From Halothiobacillus sp. (GTDB taxonomy: Bacteria; Pseudomonadota; Gammaproteobacteria; Halothiobacillales; Halothiobacillaceae), in NCBI GenBank assembly GCA_016278265.1, contig JADQCE010000001.1:558001-622000 (forward strand): a stretch of 64,000 nt of DNA. The letters run 5' to 3'. Position numbers and translations under genes: made by a program. Positions within the stretch are counted from its first letter, which is position 1; the number at the start of each line of letters is the position of its first letter. Of this stretch, positions 8,549 to 16,738 are shown one piece after another. The notes under the pieces were generated by a model that was not told the DNA's origin, searched no databases, and saw nothing but the letters and a program-made list of their open reading frames with translations.

Positions 8549-8672
8549 CGCAGCCGGGTTTTGGGCTGTTGGATTTTGATGGCCAACGCGCCAGATGACG
8601 GCGACACATGACGGCATTTCTATGGCATTGCCAAGGGGCGACAGATGTCGGGGTGGTATTCGCTCAAACGAA

Positions 8673-8705
8673 AAAATCCTGAGCCCAAATTGAGCCCAGG
8701 ATTTT
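8673..8705. terminator. Inverted repeat, possible terminator
   Basis: AAAATCCTG (8673-8681) pairs with CAGGATTTT (8697-8705), a 9-bp stem with a 15-base loop and A/T tracts on both sides, so it could act on either strand. GAGCCC occurs twice in direct orientation in the loop region. Confidence 0.45.
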
Positions 8706-8713
8706 GTCGGGAT

Positions 8714-8731
8714 AGCCCGTGGTTACGGGCT
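8714..8731 (+). terminator. Hairpin with short T tract
   Basis: AGCCCGT-GGTT-ACGGGCT is a perfect 7-bp stem with tetraloop followed by TCTTG. No plus-strand gene ends close by, so it may be a leftover of a lost gene at the island edge. Confidence 0.4.
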
Positions 8732-8812
8732 TCTTGAGATTTCGAGTGACGTAAACGGCTGTTCTGAAAGGGGCCGAGATTTCGTCAGGTGGGTCCGTCA
8801 GGTGTCGCACAT

Positions 8813-8852
8813 CATGTCAAGGTGGTGCTCTAACCAACTGAGCTACGCGCCT
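8813..8852 (-). pseudogene. Truncated tRNA-Val (anticodon GAC), 5' half only
   Basis: Read on the minus strand, 8852-8813 is the 5' half of a tRNA-Val: AGGCGCGTAGCTCAG, the D-loop, and an anticodon arm with CCACCTTGACATG carrying anticodon GAC. Similarity stops within the 3' strand of the anticodon stem. The expected variable region, TTCGA loop and 3' acceptor strand are absent from the next 150 bases. Many integrases cross over in tRNA anticodon arms, so the break fits an attachment site or later deletion at the island boundary. Confidence 0.8.
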
Positions 8853-8995
8853 GTCGTCGAACGGATGCGCATTCTAGCGGGGGTGGTGGGGTAGGTCAAC
8901 AGTTTGTTTAGTTGCCGCGCTTCTAGCGATTGCGCTGGGTCCTCAGCTCCAAATTCGCGGACGAAGCGTTTTAATTAACGTGATGAGGAAGGTCC

Positions 8996-9154
8996 TCATG
9001 ACTGAGCTGCAGTGTCGTTGGTCACCCTGCCAGCGAGCAACTTGAGAATCAGTAGCGCAAACGCCCGCCCGCTTTCTTCATTCTCCAATAGCGGCATCGA
9101 CAGCTTCTCATGGTTGTTGACCTTGGTGCTGTAGATCTCGGTCAGCCTGGTTAC
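8996..9154 (-). pseudogene. C-terminal remnant of an unrecognised protein
   Basis: A 52-residue frame closed by TGA (8996-8998) has no start codon and a stop just upstream. The stretch LTEIYSTKVNNHEKL and PLLENEESGRAFALLILKLL has the look of real protein (heptad-like, balanced composition) rather than random reading. It lies directly downstream of hsdR on the same strand. The family is not recognised. Confidence 0.4.
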
Positions 9155-9201
9155 TGTGATAGATCATCTACCATCAGTTAAAAGCACTCTTGCAGAGATT
9201 C

Positions 9202-12200
9202 TCACTCACCTTCCCGCACTCGTTTGAAAATCTCTTCTGCCAGATGCTCATGGGCGGCCGAGCGAAATTCCTTATCTGTCATGACACGGGAAAATATCTC
9301 TTCATTATTTTCCATGCGGTCGATGAACAGCTCATCAAGCATACGCTCTAGAAACGCAGAAAAATTAGGCAGGTTGTTAGCTCTTGCCGCTTCAACAATC
9401 TTTTCATTTTCCTCAGCACTGGCACTGATCTGGTCGAAAAATAGTTGATCTGCTTCTGTGAAGTCAGTGCCAAAACGCTCGTTGAGTTTTTCTACCAGTG
9501 ACGATAGCGCTACGGGTTCATCCTTTACGCCGCTGGTGCCGACATCGGTAGGTCCCTTCAGGGGGTAGGCTTCGCCTGCCCCTAGGTCGATGGAGCCTTC
9601 CGTCATCTGTTGCAGACGGAAATAGCGCAAAGCCACCTCGTCTTCCAGCGCGAATGCCTGGCCGTCACCCGGCGGTGGCAGCTTGGAAATCAGGTTGCGG
9701 ACAAAGGCGTAGAACTTCTCTAATTCGCTGTCTTGATAGGGAATGATCTGCGAGAGAAAGGCGTAGAGGTTGCGATAGGCGCTCAACTGGCCGCGAAACT
9801 CCTCCTGATCGGCCTCTTTAAGGTCACAGAATCGGTCGACTACCGCGTCGAGTACTGCATTCATCAGCCGGTGGTCTGAGGCTGAGTGGTCGCGCTTGCG
9901 CCGGTACCAGACTTCCGCAAACGCATCCACATCATCCGGTGCAAAGATGGCCCAGCCCAACAGCTTGTGTTGCAGCTCGGACAACTGATGGGGATCGGCG
10001 TTCTCGCCGATCGGTGTCGTCTCGTAATAGGGCTTGAACGCTTGATAGATATCGTCTTCTTCATTGGCGAAATCCAGCACGAAGGTGCGCGCCTTGCCTG
10101 GTGCGACACGATTCAGCCGCGACAAGGTCTGCACCGCCTGAACTCCGGCCAGTCGCTTGACCACATACATGGTCTGCAACAGCGGCTGATCGAAACCGGT
10201 CTGGTACTTCTCCGCCACCAGCAGCACGCGGTAATCCTCGCGCTCAAAGGTTTCGGGCAGCTCGCTTTCGGAAAGGCCGTCGTTCATCGCCACTTCGGTA
10301 TAGGCGGAGCCGGGGTCGTCCGGGTCTTCCACGCTGCCGGAAAAGGCTACCAGCGAGCGGATGCCGCCGTAACCGTTGTCCTTGATATAGCGGTCAAAGG
10401 CCAGCTTGTATTTCACGGCAGCCAGGCGCGAACCAGTGACCACCATCGCCTTGGCTCGCCCGCCCATTTCGGTCATCACATAAAGCCGGAAGTGCTCGAC
10501 AATGACCGAGACCACCTGATCGATATTGACCGGGTGCAGCTCCAGATAGCGGCTCAAGGCCTTGGCGGCTTTCTTGCGTGGCACTTCCGGGTCGTTTTCC
10601 ACCTGCTTGATCAGGCCGAAGAAGCGTTTGTAGGTGGTGTAGTTCTGCAGCACATCCATGATAAAGCGTTCCTCGATGGCCTGGCGCATGGAGTACTCGT
10701 GAAACGGGGAGGTGCCCGAGGGGCCCGGCTCATCAAACAGGGCTTTGGTCTTGAACTTGGGCGTGGCGGTAAACGCGAAAAAACTCAAGTTAGGTTGCCG
10801 CGCCCGTTTCAGCGAGTCCCGCAGGACGGCCGCCTTAGCCTCATCGGATAGCGCGTCGTCTTCCTCATCGGACAACTGGGCGGCAATCGCCGCCTCAATG
10901 CCATCCTTGTTCAGCATGCCACGCAGCTCAGTGGCCGTCTCGCCACTCTGCGAAGAGTGCGCCTCGTCCACAATCACGGCAAAACGCTTGCCGGCGGTGC
11001 TGATTTTTACGCCTTCGCCCTTTTTCTCCAGCGTGGAAAGCGCCTGAGAGATAAAGGGGAATTTCTGCAAGGTGGTAATGATGATGGGCGTGCCGCCGGA
11101 CAAAGCCTGTGCAAGCTGCTGGGTGTTCTCATCAATCTTCTCCACCACCCCGGTCTTGTGCTCGAACTGGTAGATGGTGTTCTGTAACTGCTGGTCCAGC
11201 ACGCGCCGGTCGGTGACCACCACCACCGAGTGGAACACTTTCTGATCATCGGCGTCGTGCAGGCTGGTCAGACGATGCGCCAACCAAGCAATGGAATTGG
11301 ACTTGCCCGACCCGGCCGAATGCTGCACCAGATAGTTATGCCCCGAGCCATTGGTTCGCGCATGGCCGACCAGCTTGCGTACCGCATCGAGCTGGTGATA
11401 GCGGGGAAAGATCATGGTTTCCTTGCGGATGGTGCGCACACCTTTGTCGGTCTTGACCTGCCACTCCTTCACTTCCAGATGCATGAAGCGCTGCAGGATA
11501 TCCATCAGGCTGTCCTTCTCCAGCACCTCATCCCAGAGGTAGTGGGTCTTCCAGTTGTTCTCTACCGGTGGATTGCCCGCGCCATGGTCCTGCCCGCGAT
11601 TAAAAGGCAGGAATGTCGTGTCCTTGCCCTTCAGCCGTGTGGTCATCCAAACCTCGTCCGGGTCCACGGCAAAATGCACCAGCGCGCGCTTCTTGAAGGC
11701 AAACAGCAAGTCGCGTTCATCACGGTCCTGCATATACTGCTTGACCGCATCCGTTGCCCGCTGGCCGGTGAGCGGGTTTTTCAGCTCGGCAGTCGCCACC
11801 GGCAGGCCGTTCAGGCTCAGGGTGACATCGATAATGCAGCGGCGGTGCTGGTTTTTCCCCGAGCCGCCCGCCTTCTTCATCACCGAGGTAAACGCCACCT
11901 GCCGGGTAACCGTCAGACGGTTCAGCGCGTAGGCGGCGGCCGCTTCCGGGTTCATGCCGGAGTTGGGGCGAAAGTGGGCCAGCCGAAAGGTCTTGCCATA
12001 GCACTTGAAGCCATAGCGCAGCACATGCAGGGTGCCCTTGATCTCCAGCTCCTTGCTCAGGCTGTCGAGTACCGTGGCACGGGTCTTTTCGCCCAGCAGC
12101 GCCTCCAGCTGTCCCCATTTGGCCGTCTGGCTGTCTTGCAGAAAACCGGTCACGTCTTCGGGGAACAGCGCCAACGCCACGTCATAGGCACTCGCTTCGC

Positions 12201-12276
12201 GCCTTTCATAGCCGCCCGCGCTGGTCAGGCCAGCTTCGATCGCAGTTTCAAAGGCAAGTTCGGAATGGCCAGCCAT
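9202..12276 (-). CDS. hsdR: Type I restriction enzyme, R (endonuclease/translocase) subunit
   Basis: A 1024-residue HsdR. An N-terminal PD-(D/E)XK-type nuclease region is visible (IIDVTLSLNGLPVATAELKN, with Asp and Glu-x-Lys). The SF2 motor has Walker A QHSAGSGKSNS, a DEAH-type box VDEAHSSQSG, and the motif III-like FFAFTATPK. HsdR translocates DNA and cuts it far from the recognition site in complex with HsdM2S. It is the last gene of the operon, 3 bp after the extra ORF. The length agrees with complete family members and there is no frameshift. Confidence 0.95.
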   Translation of the reverse strand: MAGHSELAFETAIEAGLTSAGGYERREASAYDVALALFPEDVTGFLQDSQTAKWGQLEALLGEKTRATVLDSLSKELEIKGTLHVLRYGFKCYGKTFRLAHFRPNSGMNPEAAAAYALNRLTVTRQVAFTSVMKKAGGSGKNQHRRCIIDVTLSLNGLPVATAELKNPLTGQRATDAVKQYMQDRDERDLLFAFKKRALVHFAVDPDEVWMTTRLKGKDTTFLPFNRGQDHGAGNPPVENNWKTHYLWDEVLEKDSLMDILQRFMHLEVKEWQVKTDKGVRTIRKETMIFPRYHQLDAVRKLVGHARTNGSGHNYLVQHSAGSGKSNSIAWLAHRLTSLHDADDQKVFHSVVVVTDRRVLDQQLQNTIYQFEHKTGVVEKIDENTQQLAQALSGGTPIIITTLQKFPFISQALSTLEKKGEGVKISTAGKRFAVIVDEAHSSQSGETATELRGMLNKDGIEAAIAAQLSDEEDDALSDEAKAAVLRDSLKRARQPNLSFFAFTATPKFKTKALFDEPGPSGTSPFHEYSMRQAIEERFIMDVLQNYTTYKRFFGLIKQVENDPEVPRKKAAKALSRYLELHPVNIDQVVSVIVEHFRLYVMTEMGGRAKAMVVTGSRLAAVKYKLAFDRYIKDNGYGGIRSLVAFSGSVEDPDDPGSAYTEVAMNDGLSESELPETFEREDYRVLLVAEKYQTGFDQPLLQTMYVVKRLAGVQAVQTLSRLNRVAPGKARTFVLDFANEEDDIYQAFKPYYETTPIGENADPHQLSELQHKLLGWAIFAPDDVDAFAEVWYRRKRDHSASDHRLMNAVLDAVVDRFCDLKEADQEEFRGQLSAYRNLYAFLSQIIPYQDSELEKFYAFVRNLISKLPPPGDGQAFALEDEVALRYFRLQQMTEGSIDLGAGEAYPLKGPTDVGTSGVKDEPVALSSLVEKLNERFGTDFTEADQLFFDQISASAEENEKIVEAARANNLPNFSAFLERMLDELFIDRMENNEEIFSRVMTDKEFRSAAHEHLAEEIFKRVREGE

Positions 12277-12279
12277 GGG

Positions 12280-12891
12280 TCAAATCTCCTGCACCGAGGT
12301 GTTCTGCAAATCCGCCAGCGCCTGGCCATGCACCTCGTCAAAATGGTAAAAACGTATCGAAGGGTCAGCGATTAGTTGCCGGTTAGCATCGATGTAAGCA
12401 TCCGGGTTGTCATTGGAGGCAAACACAAATTTCCTCAGGTGGATTTTTCGCTTGTCACCAGTGTATTGCTCAATGGTTCGTTTCAACGCGTTAACCCAAT
12501 AGGTGCCTGCTCGTAGTTGCGGGACAATTTTTTCAGCGCTCAGGCTCTTGGACTTGAACTCGATACAGTCGACGCAAAACTTTCGTTCCTTCACATAGAA
12601 AATGACGAAATCGCACCGTTTTGACCACGGTTTGGCCGTATCGTCGAGAAAGTGAAACAAGGCCGGCTTGCTCTTGCCTTTGTTTGTCTCAAATTCATCG
12701 TGATCCAGCTTGAAGGCCATGCCTGCACCGGGTAGTAGCAGCTCGATATTGCGTTTCTGGGGTTTGGTGTCTTTAGGGCGAAAGTACTTCTCGGTCAGAA
12801 TGACCTTGCCATTTGAACCGTCGTGAACGACGTAGTCGCTGTTGACGTATGCCTTCAAATGCTCGAAATAGGTGGAGGCTGCCAACGTCAT
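12280..12891 (-). CDS. Unknown protein between hsdS and hsdR, possible nuclease-fold accessory
   Basis: A 203-residue protein not recognised as a standard type I subunit. In the middle, RCDFVIFYVKERKFCVDC followed by IEFKSK gives Asp...Glu-x-Lys on two predicted strands, the layout of a PD-(D/E)XK nuclease-like core. Its start overlaps hsdS by 4 bp and its stop is 3 bp before hsdR, so it is embedded in the operon and translated with it. A function in DNA binding or cleavage, or as an anti-restriction control factor, is inference. Confidence 0.75.
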   Translation of the reverse strand: MTLAASTYFEHLKAYVNSDYVVHDGSNGKVILTEKYFRPKDTKPQKRNIELLLPGAGMAFKLDHDEFETNKGKSKPALFHFLDDTAKPWSKRCDFVIFYVKERKFCVDCIEFKSKSLSAEKIVPQLRAGTYWVNALKRTIEQYTGDKRKIHLRKFVFASNDNPDAYIDANRQLIADPSIRFYHFDEVHGQALADLQNTSVQEI

Positions 12892-14189
12892 TGCAGCCCT
12901 CCGATCTGGCCGGTTACAGCGGCGGCGATTAGGGCGCTTCGGTATTCTTCTAGCCTCTCAATACTTCTCGTTATTTGATCTGCAACAGCACGGTGTTCTT
13001 GGTCTGTACGAAAGCAGAAGTCAGAAATCTCAATCTGCTCATCCAAACTAGGGGCAGGAAGCGGAAATGCACCAAGCGCATCTCGATTTACCTTAGGCAT
13101 CGCAACCCGGAGCGACTCAAGCTCCGCATAAGCCGTAAATGCGTCAGTAAGCAGGAAATAGAACAAATATCCACGCTCAAAGTGCGCACCGGGGTCAATT
13201 GCATACATATCTGCACTACAAAGACACTCTGATTCATATAGTGCGACTTTTCTGAGTGCAGGGCGAATTTTTGAATACAGGACCGAGCCTTTGGGGCAAA
13301 AGTATTTCCCGCTAATCGCACCCTGCTCCTCAGCACTGGAGATATCGTATAGTCGTCCCGTGCCGCTTTCTATATGGTCGGGAGCTATTAGTGGCATATC
13401 CGCATACTCCTCCTCGCGCGGATCAACTTGCCCACTTTGCACTTGGCAACGCCACTTAAATGGAACGAGGTCCCAATGCGCCGGAATATCCCCCAGCCAG
13501 TCGATGCCGGAGGGTTTCATGGGGGCGTCAGGGTTCAGGCCCTTGGTGACGGCGCGGGTAATCAGGGCCTGGCGCTTTTCCGCCAGCCGCTCCAGCAGGG
13601 CGCGCTTTTTTTCGATCAGGCCGTCGATGCGCGCGGTTTTTTCATCCAGAAACTGTGCGATGCGGCGTTGGGTTTCGAGGGGCGGAAGGGCAACATATGA
13701 ATTCTTCAATGGGTATTGGCCCAACCCATAGCGCGTGACTCCGTTTGCGCCTAGCTTGAACTGGTCATTTAGAGGTTCAGAGCGGCAAAGCCACGCGAGA
13801 AATGCTCCGTCGAGTTCGACACCTGGCTCAAGCACCGACAGATGGTAACCGCACAAGACATTCGGCATATCTTGGGCGACCAGCGCGGGAATGCCGATAT
13901 CATCCCACCCTTCGCTATCTTTGGTGATAATCACCTGATCGCGTTTCAGTTGGAACTTTTCTATCTCAGCTTCAGTCGCCGATCCTTTCATAAATTCAAG
14001 GGATGTTGTGATCCGATCGTTGTAGTAAACATCGGTATAGTTACACAGCCGTACAGGCGCTTCGTCATCCGCAACGGTTTTATCTACATTGCTGTTACGA
14101 ACATCAGCAAAAAACTTCAATTTCTCAATGCGCCAATCCTTGGGTAACAGTCCGTATGACTGTTGTATTCTTTTCGGTACGACTGTCAT
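12888..14189 (-). CDS. hsdS: Type I restriction enzyme, S (specificity) subunit
   Basis: A 433-residue HsdS with two target recognition domains: TRD1 about 15-165 and TRD2 about 235-390. The central conserved helix region is visible (RIAQFLDEKTARIDGLIEK...) followed by DWLGDIPAHW, and a second helix lies at the C terminus. It decides the bipartite DNA sequence recognised by methylation and cleavage. It overlaps hsdM by 4 bp (14186-14189) and the extra ORF by 4 bp. Base composition of the TRDs is more AT-rich than the flanking genes, as is usual for exchanged specificity domains. Confidence 0.95.
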   Translation of the reverse strand: MTVVPKRIQQSYGLLPKDWRIEKLKFFADVRNSNVDKTVADDEAPVRLCNYTDVYYNDRITTSLEFMKGSATEAEIEKFQLKRDQVIITKDSEGWDDIGIPALVAQDMPNVLCGYHLSVLEPGVELDGAFLAWLCRSEPLNDQFKLGANGVTRYGLGQYPLKNSYVALPPLETQRRIAQFLDEKTARIDGLIEKKRALLERLAEKRQALITRAVTKGLNPDAPMKPSGIDWLGDIPAHWDLVPFKWRCQVQSGQVDPREEEYADMPLIAPDHIESGTGRLYDISSAEEQGAISGKYFCPKGSVLYSKIRPALRKVALYESECLCSADMYAIDPGAHFERGYLFYFLLTDAFTAYAELESLRVAMPKVNRDALGAFPLPAPSLDEQIEISDFCFRTDQEHRAVADQITRSIERLEEYRSALIAAAVTGQIGGLQ

Positions 14190-16378
14190 TCCACCAACCC
14201 CTTCAACAGCCCGGCAATCTCACCTTCCAGCTCAGTGATCTCCGTTTCGATCTCATCCAGCGGGCGCGGTGGTGTGTAGACGTAGAAATGCCGATTAATG
14301 GGGATTTCATAGCCTACCTTGGTCTTGCTGTAGTCCACCCAGGCATCGGGCACATGGGGCAGCACCTCGCGCGCCATGTAGGCATCGATATCGTTCTTCA
14401 GAAGAGCGACGAGCTCATCATTTGGGATCTTTTTTCCGCTGGGGGTTTTAACGATGGGCATCGGAAGCGGAAGGTCGGTTCCCTTTGGCAACGGAATGTT
14501 CTCTGTATCCCGCAGTAAGCTATCGGACTCTGGCCGGCCCTTGCCGTCGCGGCAGATTTCCGCATTCGGGTCCCGTTCGCCCAGGGCGTTGAAAATCGCC
14601 TTTTTGATCGGCGCGGGGAGCTTCAGGTCGGCGGCCTTGGCAGCGGCGCTCAAGTCAGCATCGAACACTGCGCGGTCGTTGTACCGCCCGTTGGCGGCCA
14701 AGTCGGTCAGCAAGGAGCGTATTGCTGCTTGCAGTTGTTGGCCTTCTGCGATTTCTTTGGCGGCAGCCGCTTCGTTCTTGCGCTTTTTCGAGCTCGCCAG
14801 GTTGGCAAAAGCGGTCTGCTCATCCAGCAGCGCAATGCGCTCGGGCGTGGCCTCGAAGTTCATGCGCAGGGGGCGTTCCACCGTCACCTTGAGGAAGCCG
14901 AGCTCGCGGTTCTCGAAAGTGCGTGAGACTACGCGGGTTTCGGTGTCGCCGTTGATTTGGACCTCGGCCGTTTCGCCATCCTGGTAGTTGCCATACAGGC
15001 GCGTCAGGTCGCGGATCTGCTCTTCGGTGATCTCGTTGCGCTTGTTGTTGAGGCTTTTTTTCATCTTCTGGAAGAAACGGGTGCCGTCGATAAGCTGCAC
15101 CTTGCCGCGCCGCTCCGGGGCCTTGCGGTTGGTTACCAGCCAGACATAGGTGAGGATGCCGGTGTTGTAGAACAGCTGGTCGGGCAGCGCGACGATGGCG
15201 TCAAGCCAATCGTTCTCGATGATCCAGCGGCGGATGTTCGACGGCCCGGAGCCGGCATCACCGGAAAACAGCGGCGAGCCATTGAAGACGATGGCGATCT
15301 TGGAGCCGACAGCGTCCTCATCCCCTTCCTTGTAGGGATGCATCTTGGCGATCATGTGTTGCAGGAATAGCAGGGAGCCATCGTCGATGTCAGGCAGTCC
15401 TGCACCGAAGCGCCCGGCAAAGCCCATCTCCTTGTGCTCCTTATCGATGACGTTTTTCTGGTCTTTCCATTCCACACCAAAAGGCGGATTGGCCAGCAGA
15501 TAGTGGAACTGCTTGCCCTCAAAGCCGTCGCGAGTCTTGCCGTCGCCCAGGGTGTCGCCCAGCACGATGCTGCTGGTGTCTTCGTCCTTGATCAGCATGT
15601 CCGAGCAGCAGATGGCCCAGGATTCGTCGTTGTACTCCTGACCGAACAGGGCCAGATTGGCTTGGTCGTTCTGGTCGAGGATGAATTTCTCCGATTCCGA
15701 CAACATGCCGCCGGTACCGCAGGCCGGGTCGTATATGGTTCGGTAGATGCCAGGTGTGTAAACATCCTGCTCGCCGGTGTAGACCAGGTTGGCCATCAAC
15801 CGGATCACCTCGCGCGGGGTGAAGTGGTCCCCGGCCTCTTCGTTGGCCTGCTCGTTGAAGCGCATCACCAGATGCTCGAACAGATAACCCATTTGCAGGT
15901 TATCGATACGGTCCGGGTGTAGGTCCACCTCCGCCATCGCCTTGACGATGGTGAATAGACGGTTGCTGGCATCGAGCTTTTCAATCTGGTCAGTGAACTT
16001 GAAACGCTCGAAAATGGCCCGGGCCGTCGGCGAGAAGCCGTTGATATAGGCCACCAGATTGGGCGCAATGTTCTCCGGATCGCCCAATAGCTTCTCGAAG
16101 GTAAACGGACTGGTGTTGTAGAGCGGATGGGTGCGCTCCGGATCCGCCGCCTTGCCCAGCAGCTTCTCCATGGCGTTTTCCGGCGTACCTCTGGCGGCCA
16201 GTTTCTCGTACTGTTTGAGCACCTTGTCCTTGGTGGGCTCCAGCACACAATCCAGACGGCGCAACACCACGACGGGCAGCATGACCAGGCGATACTGCGG
16301 GGGACGATAAGGGCCGCGCAGGCGCTTGGCGATTTCCCAGATATGACCTTTTAGTTGCTCATGTAGTTGCAGATTCAT
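14186..16378 (-). CDS. hsdM: Type I restriction enzyme, M (N6-adenine methyltransferase) subunit
   Basis: A 730-residue HsdM. The AdoMet-binding motif DPACGTGG is at 218-225 and the catalytic NPPF at 297-300, so this is an active gamma-class N6-adenine methyltransferase. The N-terminal HsdM_N helical domain starts with LQLHEQLKGHIWEIAKRLRG. It methylates the host's own sites and forms the core with HsdS. It is longer than many HsdM proteins (about 500) because of a C-terminal extension from about residue 500. The ATG at 16378 overlaps the stop of a 10-codon leader ORF. Confidence 0.95.
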   Translation of the reverse strand: MNLQLHEQLKGHIWEIAKRLRGPYRPPQYRLVMLPVVVLRRLDCVLEPTKDKVLKQYEKLAARGTPENAMEKLLGKAADPERTHPLYNTSPFTFEKLLGDPENIAPNLVAYINGFSPTARAIFERFKFTDQIEKLDASNRLFTIVKAMAEVDLHPDRIDNLQMGYLFEHLVMRFNEQANEEAGDHFTPREVIRLMANLVYTGEQDVYTPGIYRTIYDPACGTGGMLSESEKFILDQNDQANLALFGQEYNDESWAICCSDMLIKDEDTSSIVLGDTLGDGKTRDGFEGKQFHYLLANPPFGVEWKDQKNVIDKEHKEMGFAGRFGAGLPDIDDGSLLFLQHMIAKMHPYKEGDEDAVGSKIAIVFNGSPLFSGDAGSGPSNIRRWIIENDWLDAIVALPDQLFYNTGILTYVWLVTNRKAPERRGKVQLIDGTRFFQKMKKSLNNKRNEITEEQIRDLTRLYGNYQDGETAEVQINGDTETRVVSRTFENRELGFLKVTVERPLRMNFEATPERIALLDEQTAFANLASSKKRKNEAAAAKEIAEGQQLQAAIRSLLTDLAANGRYNDRAVFDADLSAAAKAADLKLPAPIKKAIFNALGERDPNAEICRDGKGRPESDSLLRDTENIPLPKGTDLPLPMPIVKTPSGKKIPNDELVALLKNDIDAYMAREVLPHVPDAWVDYSKTKVGYEIPINRHFYVYTPPRPLDEIETEITELEGEIAGLLKGLVE

Positions 16379-16407
16379 TTAGTCGGTATTCCTTGTATTG
16401 TTTTCAT
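16375..16407 (-). CDS. Candidate leader peptide of the hsd operon
   Basis: ATG at 16407 opens a 10-codon frame, MKTIQGIPTK, preceded by a strong AGGAGAG ribosome binding site. Its TGA stop overlaps the hsdM ATG as ATGA. hsdM itself has only a weaker AAGGA about 10 bases before its start, inside this leader. The arrangement suggests translational coupling that limits methylase production; no expression evidence is available. Confidence 0.45.
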   Translation of the reverse strand: MKTIQGIPTK

Positions 16408-16450
16408 TGCTCACTCTCCTGAAATCCCAGCAGGTATGAATGCCGGTGCA

Positions 16451-16639
16451 TTAGAGCAGGTTGTCGGGCAGGCCGATGATGCGCTTGAGACAAGCGGAAC
16501 GTACCAGCTGCTTGCGGATGACGGCCTCGACGTTGCCGCGAAAGTCTACACCGTTGGGCAGACTCACCTGGTCGTATTGGAATTGTCCGAAATCCCCTCG
16601 CAGCAGGTCGGCGACGAACCAGATAAAGACGGCGCGATG
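16451..16639 (-). pseudogene. Internally deleted hsdM relic
   Basis: A minus-strand reading of 63 codons joins two pieces of another HsdM. FIWFVADLLRGDFGQFQYDQ resembles the family N terminus (FIWSVADLLRGDYKQSEYGK type), and 15 residues later EAVIRKQLVRSACLKRIIGLPDNLL resembles the region after the NPPF motif. Everything between, including both methyltransferase motifs, is missing. It lies upstream of the intact hsdM on the same strand, as if a former type I system had been replaced at the same locus. Confidence 0.6.
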
Positions 16640-16738
16640 TGATCGGGTTGTTGATGAGGCGGGAAGGTTAGTAGCGCCGAAGACCGTACGAACAGTGAAC
16701 CAAAAACCTGGCCACGGTCCTCGATTTGCCTGCATCCC

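Noticed and set aside
8206-8607. Long form of HipB (133 codons)
   Set aside because: The extra N terminus would cover the promoter and three operators; the 83-residue form matches the family.
8783-8804. CGTCAGGTG occurring twice next to the tRNA fragment, as a possible att core
   Set aside because: The repeat is only 9 bp, the two copies are adjacent, and no distant copy marking the other island end is visible in the window.
1-16738. A known anti-phage system such as CBASS, BREX, DISARM or a retron
   Set aside because: No matching effector, cyclase, PglX/PglZ, DrmA-type set or reverse transcriptase is present; only restriction and hipBA functions are supported.
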